Origin: Chrysemys picta bellii
Lineage: Eukaryota; Chordata; Testudines; Emydidae
NCBI RefSeq assembly: GCF_011386835.1
Contig: NC_088792.1
Coordinates: 64,773,287 to 64,837,286, forward strand
Direction of reading: 5' to 3'
DNA length: 64,000 nt
Shown here in pieces: positions 1-10,207 of this stretch. The translations under genes were made by a program, and so were the position numbers. The first letter of the stretch is position 1. Every line of letters starts with the position of its first letter. Under the pieces are notes generated by a model. That model was not told the origin of the DNA. It saw nothing but the letters and a program-made list of their open reading frames with translations, and made no database searches.

Positions 1-1880
1 TTCTAGGTCAGGATAGAGGCATATTGATGGGGCAAGCTTAAACTGATGCTTTTCATGTATTTTTGTTCTATAGAGAAATAACTTCAAAAGAACCTCAAGC
101 TCTTGGACTGTAAATATGTCTGGCACTTGTGATGTTCACTAAGGCCCAAATTTTCAAAAATGGCTAGGAATTTTGGATGCTTCAATTTCTGGGTGCCTAG
201 TTTGAGACACCTCAAAGCCTGGTCATCAGAAGATTGGTGCCCAAAACTTTCTGAAAAAGTCAGGCCCCTTTAATAGGTCTCATGTTGGCCACCCAAAAAT
301 GGAGGTACTCGAAAATTACTATTACTATCCCTATAAAATGTGGACATAATTCACTTAAAAAAAAAAAAAAAAAACTATCACCATCATTTTCAGAGGTAAA
401 CACTACATGAGGACAGCCCTTACACAGTCAGTCAATTCCAGTTACATTCAGGAAATCTGAAATAACCTAATAGTTTACAGTCCCTTCAGATAACATTACC
501 TTTTGAGCATTTTTCCATATCCTCAGAAGACTGTAGCCAAGGGGGAATCCTGGACTCACTACTTGGACAGGAAAACTGTAAGCTACTTCCAATTCGCAAT
601 GAATTCTGTTTTGTCATGCTGCCTGCCTGTTCCAAAGAAACAGAAATGAATTATTAATACAAAGGCAATCTAATATTGTGGTGAAGATACATTATGGCAT
701 CCAGATGCAGAGGACCGGGTTCAGACACTGGTGAAGATTACATGCACCAAAGGTGTCACAAATATATGAGCCAATACAGAAATGCACATTTTTTATTTAA
801 TACCACCCCTTATGGACATGTGAAAATCTGAATAAGGGAGTGAGCTGACTAGCAGCTACCAGCAACAGAAAGCCAAATACAGAAGAAAATCAACAAGAAC
901 TAGGTTTGCTGAAAAGTAGATTTAAAAAACTTTAACACTTGAAACCAATTATGTCAGAGTAGTAAACTGAATAACACATCATCTTCCTTTAATGTTCTCT
1001 CCATTTCCGACTCAGCAAAACAAGGAACAAACCATGAATAGTTTAAACGTTAGGAAGATTTTAAAGAAAGGGGGGCAAGTTTCACCAGATGTTATCTGAA
1101 GAACTGACTAATGTTCATATTCCTAGGATTATTCCTACTCTTATCCTATCTAGAATAACTACAGAGGAACTTAAACTAAGCAATACAAGCCTTACATCTA
1201 TCTTCATATGAAAGTCTCTTCCATGCCTTTATATTAATAAGCTTGTTCCCTTTCTTTAGTCCTTTTTACTTATGGGGGTGGGAAGAAAACTGAACACTAT
1301 TGATACTATTGATTTTATATACTGGCATTAGAATAAGTGTATTAAATACAACTTGTTTAGTCAGAACCAAGACAGTAAATATCAATTAGTAACGTTATCA
1401 TTAATTCATGTATACAGCTGCTCTAGTTCTTTAAATCACTGCAGAAAGCTGTAGCCAGCCATATGTAGTAAACAACAACATGTTATCCACCTTTTGGAAT
1501 GTCCAGAAGGAGTTTATAAAGATGTACAATTTAGAACAACGTTGTACACATATTCCACATTTACTTCTCCAAAATTCATAACGTGAAAAACTTACTTTTG
1601 CCCTACAATTCATATACAAATGGGGGGGGGGGAAGAGTTGCCAAAAGGAGGCAGGGAAGGAAGCAAGCGCTTTTATAGCTCTATCTAGCTGGACACACTG
1701 ACTCACAAAAAGAACGTTAATCCTTAGAATGCAAACATTCTACAAGCTATTAAAATGTGTAACATAGAACATTGACCATGGGCCAAATCTTCAGCTGGTG
1801 TAAACTGGCATACCTCCACTGACTTCAAAACTGGGTTAATAAATTGGAAGTACACTAAAGTATTTCATATTAAAAATAAA
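1..1880. other. Intron sequence, no gene
   Basis: AT-rich intron of OSBPL3. It holds a run of 19 A (357-375), a 12-G run (1621-1632) and degenerate old repeat traces at about 140-300. Around 1779-1840 there is a half copy of an ancient amniote fold-back repeat (GGCCAAATCTTCAGCTGGTG type). No exon resembling the next OSBPL3 segment was found. Confidence 0.6.
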
Positions 1881-1881
1881 C

Positions 1882-4800
1882 AAGTTACGTTACTGTACCT
1901 CTGGTTCTTCAAGTTGTGTTATCCACGCAGGTTCCACTCTTGGTATGCATGTGATCGGATTCTTTCAGGGAGCAGTGCCTATTGGAGGAGCCTCTGTGCT
2001 CCTTACATTTTCCCCACCCGCGTGCATAAAGGGTGGAGTGGATCCTCAGTTTCTTTGCCAATACAGAATCCCAAAGGAGTAGGTTTCTGTAGCAGTGGGG
2101 AAGGAGGGCAGTTCGTGGAATCCACACAGATAACACATCTCAAAGACCCACAGGTACCGTAAGGTAAGATAAGTAACCATTCTTTCGAGTGATCGCCCAT
2201 AGCAAGTGGTTGTCTCTGCTCGGAGGTGGGTAGTAGGAGTCCTACTTAAACAAGTGATTGCAGGATAGCCCTACCAAAGCAGGAATTTGATCTTGACACC
2301 GCTACAAAAGAATAGCGTCTTGTAAAGGTGTGGACTGAGTTCCCTGTAGCTGCCTTACAGATTTCAGAAATAGGAATATTCTTCAAACAAGCAGCAGAGG
2401 CTTCATGAGCTCTAGTGAAATGAGCTCCAATGTGCTTGGGGGTTGGCTTTAGCCTGGCTAACTCACAACACATCCTTATGCAGTTGGAGACTCATTTACC
2501 TAGCCTGAAAGGACCCTCCCTGCACAGGGCCGGCTCCAGGCACCAGCGGAGGAAGCACGTGTGTGGGGCGGCACATGCTAAGGGGCGGCATTCCGTCCAT
2601 TCGTGGGGCGGCACAGTCCGGGTCGCTTTTTTTTTTTTTGCGCTTCGGCAGTTTGGGCGCCTTTTTTTTTTTGGCTTGGGGTGGCAAAAATGGTAGAGCC
2701 GGCCCTGTCCCTGCAAAGGCTACAAACAGTCTAGGTATGTTTCTGTATCACTGTATGGCTTTGTCCCATCATTGTAAAGAAACAGTGCCCTTACTCCATC
2801 AAGTGGGTGAAGTTTTGCTTCCCCAGAGGTCGAGCGAGGCCTGGGGAAGAATACTGGGAGATGAATGAATAGGTTCACCCAGACTTCTGAAATAGCTTTG
2901 GCTCAATGGGGAAGGGGAGGGGAGAATCCAACAACCCTGCTAATAGTATATTGAGGTCCCAAGGGGGAGGGAAGCTCCTGAACTGGAGAAATACATGAAT
3001 GAGGGTTCTTAAGGAACCTGACCATTGTAGAGTGGGAAAATACAATATGACCCTAAATAGGAATGTAAGTGCAGCTGTTGGCATCAGACCTGCTGCCTGG
3101 TGGACACCACAGCGTGTTCAACAGCAGAGAGAGGGGCAGAGGGTCATATCTATTGGAACTTCTTCTACTTCTCCTGCTTCAGCTACATGTTTCTTGTGTC
3201 TCTGACATCCTCTGGGGCTGACAACAGTACTAGGCAGAGAAGTACTGCTTGAAGGACGATTGTTGACATGCTTGCTTCCTACTTTGGGCCGCTGTGTTCC
3301 AGTCTTAAGAACACGGTTGCCCTCAAGTCTCAAGGAACGGAGGGTCTCATCCATCCTAGAATTAAGAGGTTCACTGCCCGCCAATGGAAGGTCCTTGATT
3401 GTTGTTTAGACCTTCCAGGGGATCCGTACAGACTAGAGCCAGGAAGACCTACTCATGGTCACCAATGTGGCCATATTACATATGTCAAATGTGTTCAGCA
3501 GAGACCGTCAATTGGTCCTCCAGCAATAGGACCTTCATCTTCTCTTGATGTGCTTTTGGAAGCTTATCTACAAGCTAGACAACTTATCCCATACTTGGAG
3601 AGGAGGGCCTGATAATTAGTTATATGCATCTGGATGCTGGCTGATGAGTATACTGACACCTAAAGAGGTGCAATTTCTTTGGGGTCTTCTCTCAGGGTAT
3701 TCATTTGGGAGGTCCCTGTTTTTGTGTTTCCTGGACAGTGGCCACTGCAAGCCAACCCAATAGTGGGTATGAATAGAAATATCTAAATTCCCTGGAAAGG
3801 AACTAGTATCTGAAAATGATCTATCGGCTCATTTGGGTGTGACCAGAACAGATGTTGCAGGCTCCAATCGTCCCTCATTTTATGGGCCTGGTGAGCCTGC
3901 CAGATGTGGAAAGGTGTTAGATGTCCATGAGTTGATATGGTTTCCTGTACCACCTCCAGTAGTATATCCAGGGTCTCTGCCATTTTCCTGGAACACCCTG
4001 AAGCCATCCACTGAGGAAAACATAGCAGGATTCACTGCCTTGTTTAGGGAGGATGCGGAATTGGCAAGGAGGACCAGATGTTTCCCCCCTTGCAGCTAAT
4101 GCTCTTCCTCACTTTCCAACTCTTGCCTTACCAGTATTTGAGACTGCACTAGATGGCATGGCTGAATCGACCGATATTACCTCTTCGGGGAGGAGGATCT
4201 AGCTCTGGAGACAGTAGAAGATGCAGCCTTTCTAGAGTATGGCTGCCCACCCCATCTTAACATGATGAACTGATAACTCAGAAGCTGGTGGCTTGAAAAT
4301 CACCACCTTCAATCTTTTAAGGAGGGGTGACTCGGGTACTGGGCTCACAGTTAAGTCACTTGGGTACAGTGTATGCTTTGAGTAACAAGATAGCTGGTAC
4401 TGGGGAACACTGTTTTGAGATGACTGGTATGGAGGTAATAAGTACCAGGACTCTGGGTACCGAGACATTCAGTGCCAAGGCTCTGGATACCAAGGTACCC
4501 AGTGTTGAGATTGATGCCGAAGCACTAGTAGAGAGAGAGGTCCATACACTCTGGGAGTACTGCTGATGCGGTCTTGGTAATTGATACTAGGGTACTTCAA
4601 GAGGCCTGGTTATGCTTTTGGCCCTTAGGAGATTGAGCCTAAATTTAAGCTTAAACCAAGCCAAGCCAGAAGTTTGATGGCTTATGTCTCTGCTTGCTAG
4701 GCCTGGGAGAAGGTGACCTGCACCTACCTTGGCCCTGCAGTGGTGCTCTTTTCTGCCCATCAGAAGTTGTCAACGCTGGAATAGCAGGCGAAGCCTCTTA

Positions 4801-5440
4801 GAAGAAGTGGTCCGGGAGCACAGATTAGAATCTTGGCCCACCAGTGCACTAATAGAAAGGGGCTGCCCAGATTACATTGGTCCATTTCCGACCTTCCTTC
4901 AGTGTCCCAGGCGGAGTGGATCGAGCTCTCAAGGTGGAACAGCTTTAGATGGGCTTCTCTAGTTTTCCGGGTGTAGCTAGAGAAAGAGTGAAATGCTCCC
5001 CAAAACACTCTGCATGTCCCTATCCTACGCAGAGTAGGCGCCAGAAGTGGCCAGTATTGACAGGTCTTAAAGTTTCTGCTATATTGGTAGGATGAGTGCG
5101 TCTAGCCTAAACTGATATTTGTTTTTAAAAAATGGGCAATAACTCACTAATTATTTACTAGTTAGAGTACTAGCTAATTAACACTAGCACAGTATACAGA
5201 AAAGCAGGCAAACACTGCAGGAGTTTTGAAGGTGGTACGAAGGAACCAAGGGACCCATTCTGCCCTTTATTCCCTGAGGAGTGTGCACATATGGGGCGGT
5301 TAGCACAAGGATATCTACGGTGCAGGCCTGGCCCCAATACCCACTGCTGGCCAAAAGAATCCAATCTCGTGCACATGCGGTGCATACATGCTAACACTAG
5401 AATCTCTGTGGACAACTCATCTCGAAGAAAATTGTGTGTC
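1882..5440. repeat. Long repetitive element with inverted terminal blocks, superfamily unassigned
   Basis: The left end carries two inverted blocks of about 50 bp: TTACGTTACTGTACCTCTGG near 1885 against the complement of 2115-2178, flanking about 200 bp. The far end at 5404-5435 repeats a related block (GTGGACAACTCATCTCGAAG). I recognise this sequence type as recurring in turtle and crocodilian DNA, but I cannot place it in a superfamily. Between the ends are only short ORFs, with no domain I recognise. Positions 4325-4520 show a degenerate periodic GGTACY/RGTACC motif. A hAT element is inserted at 2525-2707. Boundaries are approximate. Confidence 0.5.
2525..2707. mobile_element. Non-autonomous hAT element (CAGGGCCGGCTC family), 183 bp
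   Basis: Termini CAGGGCCGGCTC and GAGCCGGCCCTG are perfect inverted repeats, flanked by an exact 8-bp duplication TCCCTGCA (2517-2524 and 2708-2715). An 8-bp duplication is the hAT signature. The inside is GC-rich with two T runs and GGGCGGCA repeats; no transposase. It interrupts the long repeat around it. Relatives lie at 17767, 32803, 50528 and 52596. Confidence 0.9.
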
Positions 5441-5844
5441 AATTAAACACATTGGCAAATTTATGCTTTACAGTTTTATCATCACTGCACGTTTTTAAAG
5501 GAAGCCTAAATACTTATCATAATATTGTATTGCTAATGTTTTGTAGTTCTTATAGCAAATAATTTCATGAAGTATCTGAGTTTTAATGTTAAACCCACAA
5601 ATTTTCACCACTGTAGCATGAATGGACAAAGCTTAAATTTAAAGTAAAAATCTAGTTACTTTTCCCATTCTGACAGCAAAATTCATGTGTACCAAAGATA
5701 TTTATTATGCAACCATTAACCGATTATAACTTTTCCAATACTGGCCTTGTTACCGTTTAAATGAAGCAAACGAAAATTATATTTTAATAAAACTTTAAAC
5801 AATGATATTTAAAAAAAACAGGATAACTTTACAGTATTCTAGAG
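5441..5844. other. Intron sequence, no gene
   Basis: AT-rich unique-looking intron of OSBPL3; nothing recognisable seen. Confidence 0.6.
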
Positions 5845-6214
5845 CAGTGGTTCTCAACCAGGGGTCCAGGGCCCCCTGGGGCGCCATGAGCAGGTTCCAG
5901 GGGGTCCACCAAGCATGGCCACTGTTAGACTCACTGGGGCCCACAGCAGAAAGCCAAAGCCCCAGCACATGGGGCTGAAGCCTGGGGCCCTGAGCCCTGC
6001 CACCTGGGGCTGAAGCCAAAGCCTGAGCAACTTAGCTTCGCAGGGGCCCTTGTGGCATGGGGGCCACAGGCAATTGCCCTGCTTGCTACCCCCTAACACC
6101 GGTCCTGGCTTTTATATGCAAATAACCAGTTGTTGTGGGACAGGTGGTTTGTGGAGTTTTTATAGCATGTTGGGGGGGGGAGGGCCTCAGAAAGAAAAAG
6201 GTTGAGACTGCCTG
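5845..6214. mobile_element. Non-autonomous hAT (Charlie-like), CAGTGGTTCTCAACC termini
   Basis: The left terminus is CAGTGGTTCTCAACC and the right end is a damaged GGTTGAGACTGCCTG. The inside is GC-rich, with GGGGCTGAAGCC repeats. No clean 8-bp duplication is left. Better-preserved relatives are at 51199-51584 and 51742-52968. It lies 130 bp from OSBPL3 exon 5. Confidence 0.7.
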
Positions 6215-6341
6215 CATTAGACCATTTTACTGTTTACATCTTACACCAAACCGTTACCCAACCAAAAACTTAATTACGGTCTTTACACAAACTGATAGAG
6301 AAATCAAGCTACATTAATCCTTGATAAAAGCTCATCATTAC

Positions 6342-6512
6342 CTTTCTACTTGAGACAGAGTCGAACACACCGGGTACAGAGTCTGCGGTAGAGGACGCTG
6401 GGAAGAAATGATTATTGATATCGTGGGGAAACATGGCAATTTCATTTTGACGATACATTCTGTGGTGCCGCAGTTTTGCTACCCATTCGTCAAACAGTTC
6501 CTGAGATTTCAC
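6342..6512 (-). CDS. OSBPL3: OSBPL3 coding exon 5 (end of PH domain and FFAT-like site)
   Basis: Fifty-seven codons (residues 127-183) contain the C-terminal helix of the PH domain (ELFDEWVAKLRHHRMYRQNE) and then a flexible stretch with DINNHFFPASSTAD and DSVSSRK. The acceptor is TTCTGTAG and the donor GTAATG. Residues 161-167, HFFPASS, keep the two Phe and the Ala spacing of an FFAT motif. I recall human OSBPL3 having an FFAT-like site annotated at about this position, which would let the protein bind ER-resident VAP; functional use here is inference. There is one extra Asn relative to the human wording. The following exon lies beyond the left edge. Confidence 0.96.
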
Positions 6513-6745
6513 CTACAGAAAATAGTTAAGTTATATGACAGGGAGTCAACCTTAAATTATTAGACAAAACTAGATCTTATTTTTTCCTATTTCTTACAAG
6601 GTGGCCACAAGGGGTTCTGAATTCTTGACAAAGCATCAATAAAGTGTGCCTGTTAAATAGTACTGTTCACTTGCCAGAATACAACATAGAAAAAAATTCA
6701 TGGAGCAGCTTAAGAGGAAAACTATGTTAACTGAAGTTTATCTCT

Positions 6746-6901
6746 AAGGCCCCAATTCAGGAAAGCACAAACAAACGTTTGAGTCCATCCCTATTCAGGG
6801 CAACACTGACGCACATGCTTAAGTCTCATTGACTTCAATAGAACTTAAGCAAACAGTTAAGTGCTATCCTAAAAAAGGGGTACCTTACTAAATAGGGCCT
6901 A
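6746..6901. repeat. Ancient palindromic (fold-back) repeat in intron 4
   Basis: AGGCCCCAATTCAGGAAAGC at the left is mirrored by a complementary AATAGGGCCT end. The middle has the GCACATGCTTAAG and CATTGACTTCAATAG words typical of an old amniote MITE. A second copy is at 30277-30422. Moderately diverged. Confidence 0.6.
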
Positions 6902-7687
6902 ATATTGTGAACTTAAATACAAGTCTTGTAAGTCTGTTGTCCAGAGGACAGGCTCAACTTAGACCCACAGAAGCATGGCAGCATTAAATCTTCATACATG
7001 CCATAGTTGTATATATATGTTTTCAGTTTTACTTCCAAACTTATTTGCTTTTAAGGTTCAAAAGACTTTTAATCTTAGTTAAATATAGGTTTGGTGGTTT
7101 TTTTAACATTTAAAAAACGCTAGCTATATATTTTAAGTCAATTTAGACCATTAGATCGATAGATAAACTTACAACTTTAAAAGTACAGAATATAGTCCAC
7201 AGATAAAATAAATACATTCCTTCTTAATTATGTTCTATTAATAGATTAGAATAGACAAATACACTCACATAATGGAAAAGATACAACAGTAGCATGTAAT
7301 TACTCTGGTCCATTTTTTCTCCTCACATTCATCTCACAAAAAGTAGTAACTAAATTTAAGTATAAAAAATTGCTGCCAACTATGAGACTTTGTGTTTGAC
7401 AAAATTTAAAGTTAGAGAAAGATTGTACAGAAATTACGAATTCCAGAAACCAAACTACAGTAAAATAAAGGACATCATTTGCTTCTCAGCAAACTATAAC
7501 GTTTGCCCACACTTGACAACTGCTACAGAATTTAAAATGTTTTTCCTTCAAGTTAACCAACATTTCCAGCACCCTTTATTAAGAGGCCAACAACACACAC
7601 ACACACCCCACTAGGTGCATCACAATGTTTTAATATTTTTACAATTTAATTGGTAAGATACAGAATAAGATTGCCTTGAAGAATTAC

Positions 7688-7801
7688 CTTTAAATGGTAT
7701 ATGTATTCTTCGGTATCTAAATCTATACATTTTGTTGATTTCTTTACAGACATCACTGAAAGTCCAACATCAATGCAGCCATGCAGCTTCTCTCTCTCTA
7801 C
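7688..7801 (-). CDS. OSBPL3: OSBPL3 coding exon 4 (central PH domain)
   Basis: Thirty-eight codons (residues 89-126) run from [16 protein letters not shown] to [13 protein letters not shown]. They cover the middle strands of the PH domain and match mammalian OSBPL3 almost residue for residue (VEREKLHGC for [17 protein letters not shown] for EEHIYHLK). The acceptor is a run of seven T followed by GCAG. The donor is GTAATT after AAG. The exon ends exactly at the codon for Lys before VKSQE of the next exon, phase 0. Confidence 0.96.
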
Positions 7802-7983
7802 CTGCAAAAAAAATTTTACATAGAAAAATCAGCATTAATGCCTGAGGCAGGGTAGGAGAAGAGATGCATTGATTGGCAGAACCAACATTTTTAATTCATC
7901 TTGTAGGTTAGAAATTCAAAATCTCTGTTTCCTCTTCACAACATGACCCAAGTCCTGGTATTCAAATGAAATACCACAATATC

Positions 7984-8020
7984 GAGAGAGAGAGAGACAC
8001 AGAGACAGAGAGAGAGACAG
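7984..8020 (-). promoter_or_regulatory. CU-repeat tract just inside the donor of the 54-nt exon
   Basis: The plus strand is a GA/CAGA simple repeat. On the transcribed strand it reads as repeated TCTCT/TGTCT and begins six bases after the exon 3 donor boundary. Such CU tracts are known binding sites for PTB and related splicing factors. It may equally be a neutral microsatellite. Confidence 0.45.
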
Positions 8021-8026
8021 ACTTAC

Positions 8027-8080
8027 ATCAGCTTGACACTTGGCATACTTCAGAATTCCTCTGTCCAAGAAGAAGTATCT
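8027..8080 (-). CDS. OSBPL3: OSBPL3 coding exon 3 (54-nt PH-domain exon)
   Basis: Eighteen codons (residues 71-88) read RYFFLDRGILKYAKCQAD. This is the second and third strand region of the PH domain; the mammalian wording is RFFYLDKGILKYAKSQTD. The acceptor is GATTACAG and the donor is the near-consensus GTAAGT. At 54 nt the exon is short and divisible by three, so its skipping would keep the frame but remove part of the PH fold. Immediately downstream of the donor, on the transcribed strand, lies a CU-repeat tract (complement of 7984-8020). The introns on both sides are only 225 and 163 bp. Confidence 0.95.
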
Positions 8081-8243
8081 CTGTAATCAGAAATGCAAAG
8101 AAACCTTTTATAGGAGAGCAGGAAATGATACAATATATTCCACTAAAAGGCATCTTCTGCAGTTAACTTTTCAACAAGGACAACACAAAAAGTGAGTTAA
8201 GTTTGATCAGCAACTAACCCTAAGATACACACTTCTTTCCTAC

Positions 8244-8360
8244 CTTGTGCCAGCCTTTCAGCGGCCATTTCCTCTTTTTCAGCAGGTAGCCTTCCTGTTT
8301 CTGTGGTTCCTGGGTATAATTCATGACTCCTCGCAGTCCTTCTACAACTTCCCAGCTGTC
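8244..8360 (-). CDS. OSBPL3: OSBPL3 coding exon 2 (start of PH domain)
   Basis: Thirty-nine codons (residues 32-70) begin DSWEVVEGLRG and end KRKWPLKGWHK. The acceptor is TTAATAG and the donor GTAGGA, both phase 0. The piece EGYLLKKRKWPLKGWHK is the first strand and basic loop of the pleckstrin-homology domain, where phosphoinositide head groups usually contact Lys and Arg. The mammalian protein reads DSWEVVEGLRGEMNYTQEPPVQKGFLLKKRKWPLKGWHK there, so turtle differences are minor (V for E, QKQEGY for PVQKGF). Upstream of the exon (8390-8404) the minus strand has an A-rich stretch rather than a strong pyrimidine tract. Confidence 0.96.
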
Positions 8361-10207
8361 CTATTAACACACAAAATCCAAACCTGATTTTTTTTTTTTA
8401 TTATTAAAGGAACAGAATTAAAACATTTCTCTGAATAAAACCCAGGGAGACCGGAGTCTCAGACTGAGACACAACACAAAGTAAATGAAATGCAATTTTT
8501 CTGACACCATGTCTCATTGAATGTATGTGCTCACTAGGATTATTTACATATAGTACATAGCCATAGGGTATGCCACAGTTTAGTATAAAACCTTTATATC
8601 AATATGGGCAAAAACAACTCCTACTGAAAAAGATCTCATTAGTGCATCATTGCCTGTAAAACAGACCATAAAAACCTAGATTTCTGGCACATTCTTCAGC
8701 ACACTGTTAATCATTTAATTTCATTCTAGCTTCATCATTGTAATCTGACTAGGTCACTGTTTTGCACAGTAGCTGGACATAAGACCATGTAACTGGGCAA
8801 AAAGCATACAGTTATATAGTGTAGTTAACTGAAACACTGCACGCGACAAGAGTGCAAGTGCAGTAGTTGACAGCAAGTGCTGTTTTGAACAGGAAATCAG
8901 TGATTTTCAATTTACATTAGTTAAGTAATGGGAATACATTAAAATGTCACAATTATACTAACTGTTGCAAAAGGTTTAGTGTGTGGATAAATTTTCTTGT
9001 TAAGGAGGAATTTTCCACCAAGTTTGGCTTGACAAAGGTTGCTTTCAGATTTGGTGCTCAAGAAAAAGAAACCTAGAGAAAAGCTGCTGGATTTAACTGA
9101 AGTTTTCCTTGGCTGGAGAGCCTACCAATGTAGCTAAAAGACTGTAGAAATATCAAGTACATTTTCAGATTTTTATTCTTGGAATGAGCCGGTTGCTTAA
9201 GAGTTTTATTGGTTTCCCCATCAATTAGATTACTCCCATCAGAGAAAAAAAATTCTCAAGCAAGCATTATACATGGCAACTGTCGCCCACTGCTTTAGCC
9301 CAAACATACTAAATAGCAACCTATAATGAAAAGGAATAAATCAGATAACAATTGCTACTGAACATGAAGCCTTCTTAATGCACTACAGATTGTTTGTTTT
9401 TTTTGACAAGTGTGGGGAAGTCCTTGATCATCTGGGTTCGTGCATTTTTGTTAAGCATAAGCAGAGAATAGATCTGATAGATAGGTCTTCAATCTTTTGG
9501 AAGGCAAATAATTTCCCAAAATGTAGATGGTTTAGAGTACTTTCTACTGATCTAATGGTCATAGAAGAAAACAAACCAAGCATGTTCACATAAGCTCTTT
9601 AGCAAACCACAAACACCTTGACTTGGGATGGGTGGGAGAGAAGCTGAACCTTATAATTTCAAATTAGTTATTCATAGTTAAATCTGCACTCCTCTCAACC
9701 AACAAGAGCATATTGAAAAGGATCAGAGCATACTAGAGCTCATACCTGATCTTTTCCTCAAAACACTATCCAATTTCCAGGTTGGAAAACATCTGAGCAC
9801 ATTCAAAGGGCTAGGAAGGGAATCAGGACACTTGTATAGGGGGAAGGTTACAAAGAAGTGGAGTCCACAGGTGATGTGCCCCCATCTGATATGACCCTCT
9901 CATGAGGTGATAAGGAAACAATAGAAAGAAGGGTCATCAAGCTGCATCAATTTGGAGGCGTAAACTTGTTTGCAATAGCTCAAGTAAATGCCTTGAGGGA
10001 CACCATACACTTCTTGGCATGCTTTTTGGGCTCAGGGTGATTGTTTGAAAAGCTGAGATCAGGAGAGGGGTCTTCTGAGATCTCATATTTCTCCAAATCT
10101 GAACAACAGTTGGAACTGGCATCAGCTCCAATAGGAATCTGGATTGGCAAATGCAAGAAAATGCTTTTAAGGTCACAAGACTTCTTGTTTGAACTTTCAG
10201 AGATATG
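8361..10207. other. Large intron of OSBPL3, left part
   Basis: AT-rich sequence without recognisable exon or repeat family. A (T)n/A tract lies just upstream of exon 2. Confidence 0.55.

Noticed and set aside
7581..7615. Possible CRISPR or other regularly spaced array
   Set aside because: Only short CA microsatellites and interspersed repeats occur in the window; no regularly spaced identical repeats.
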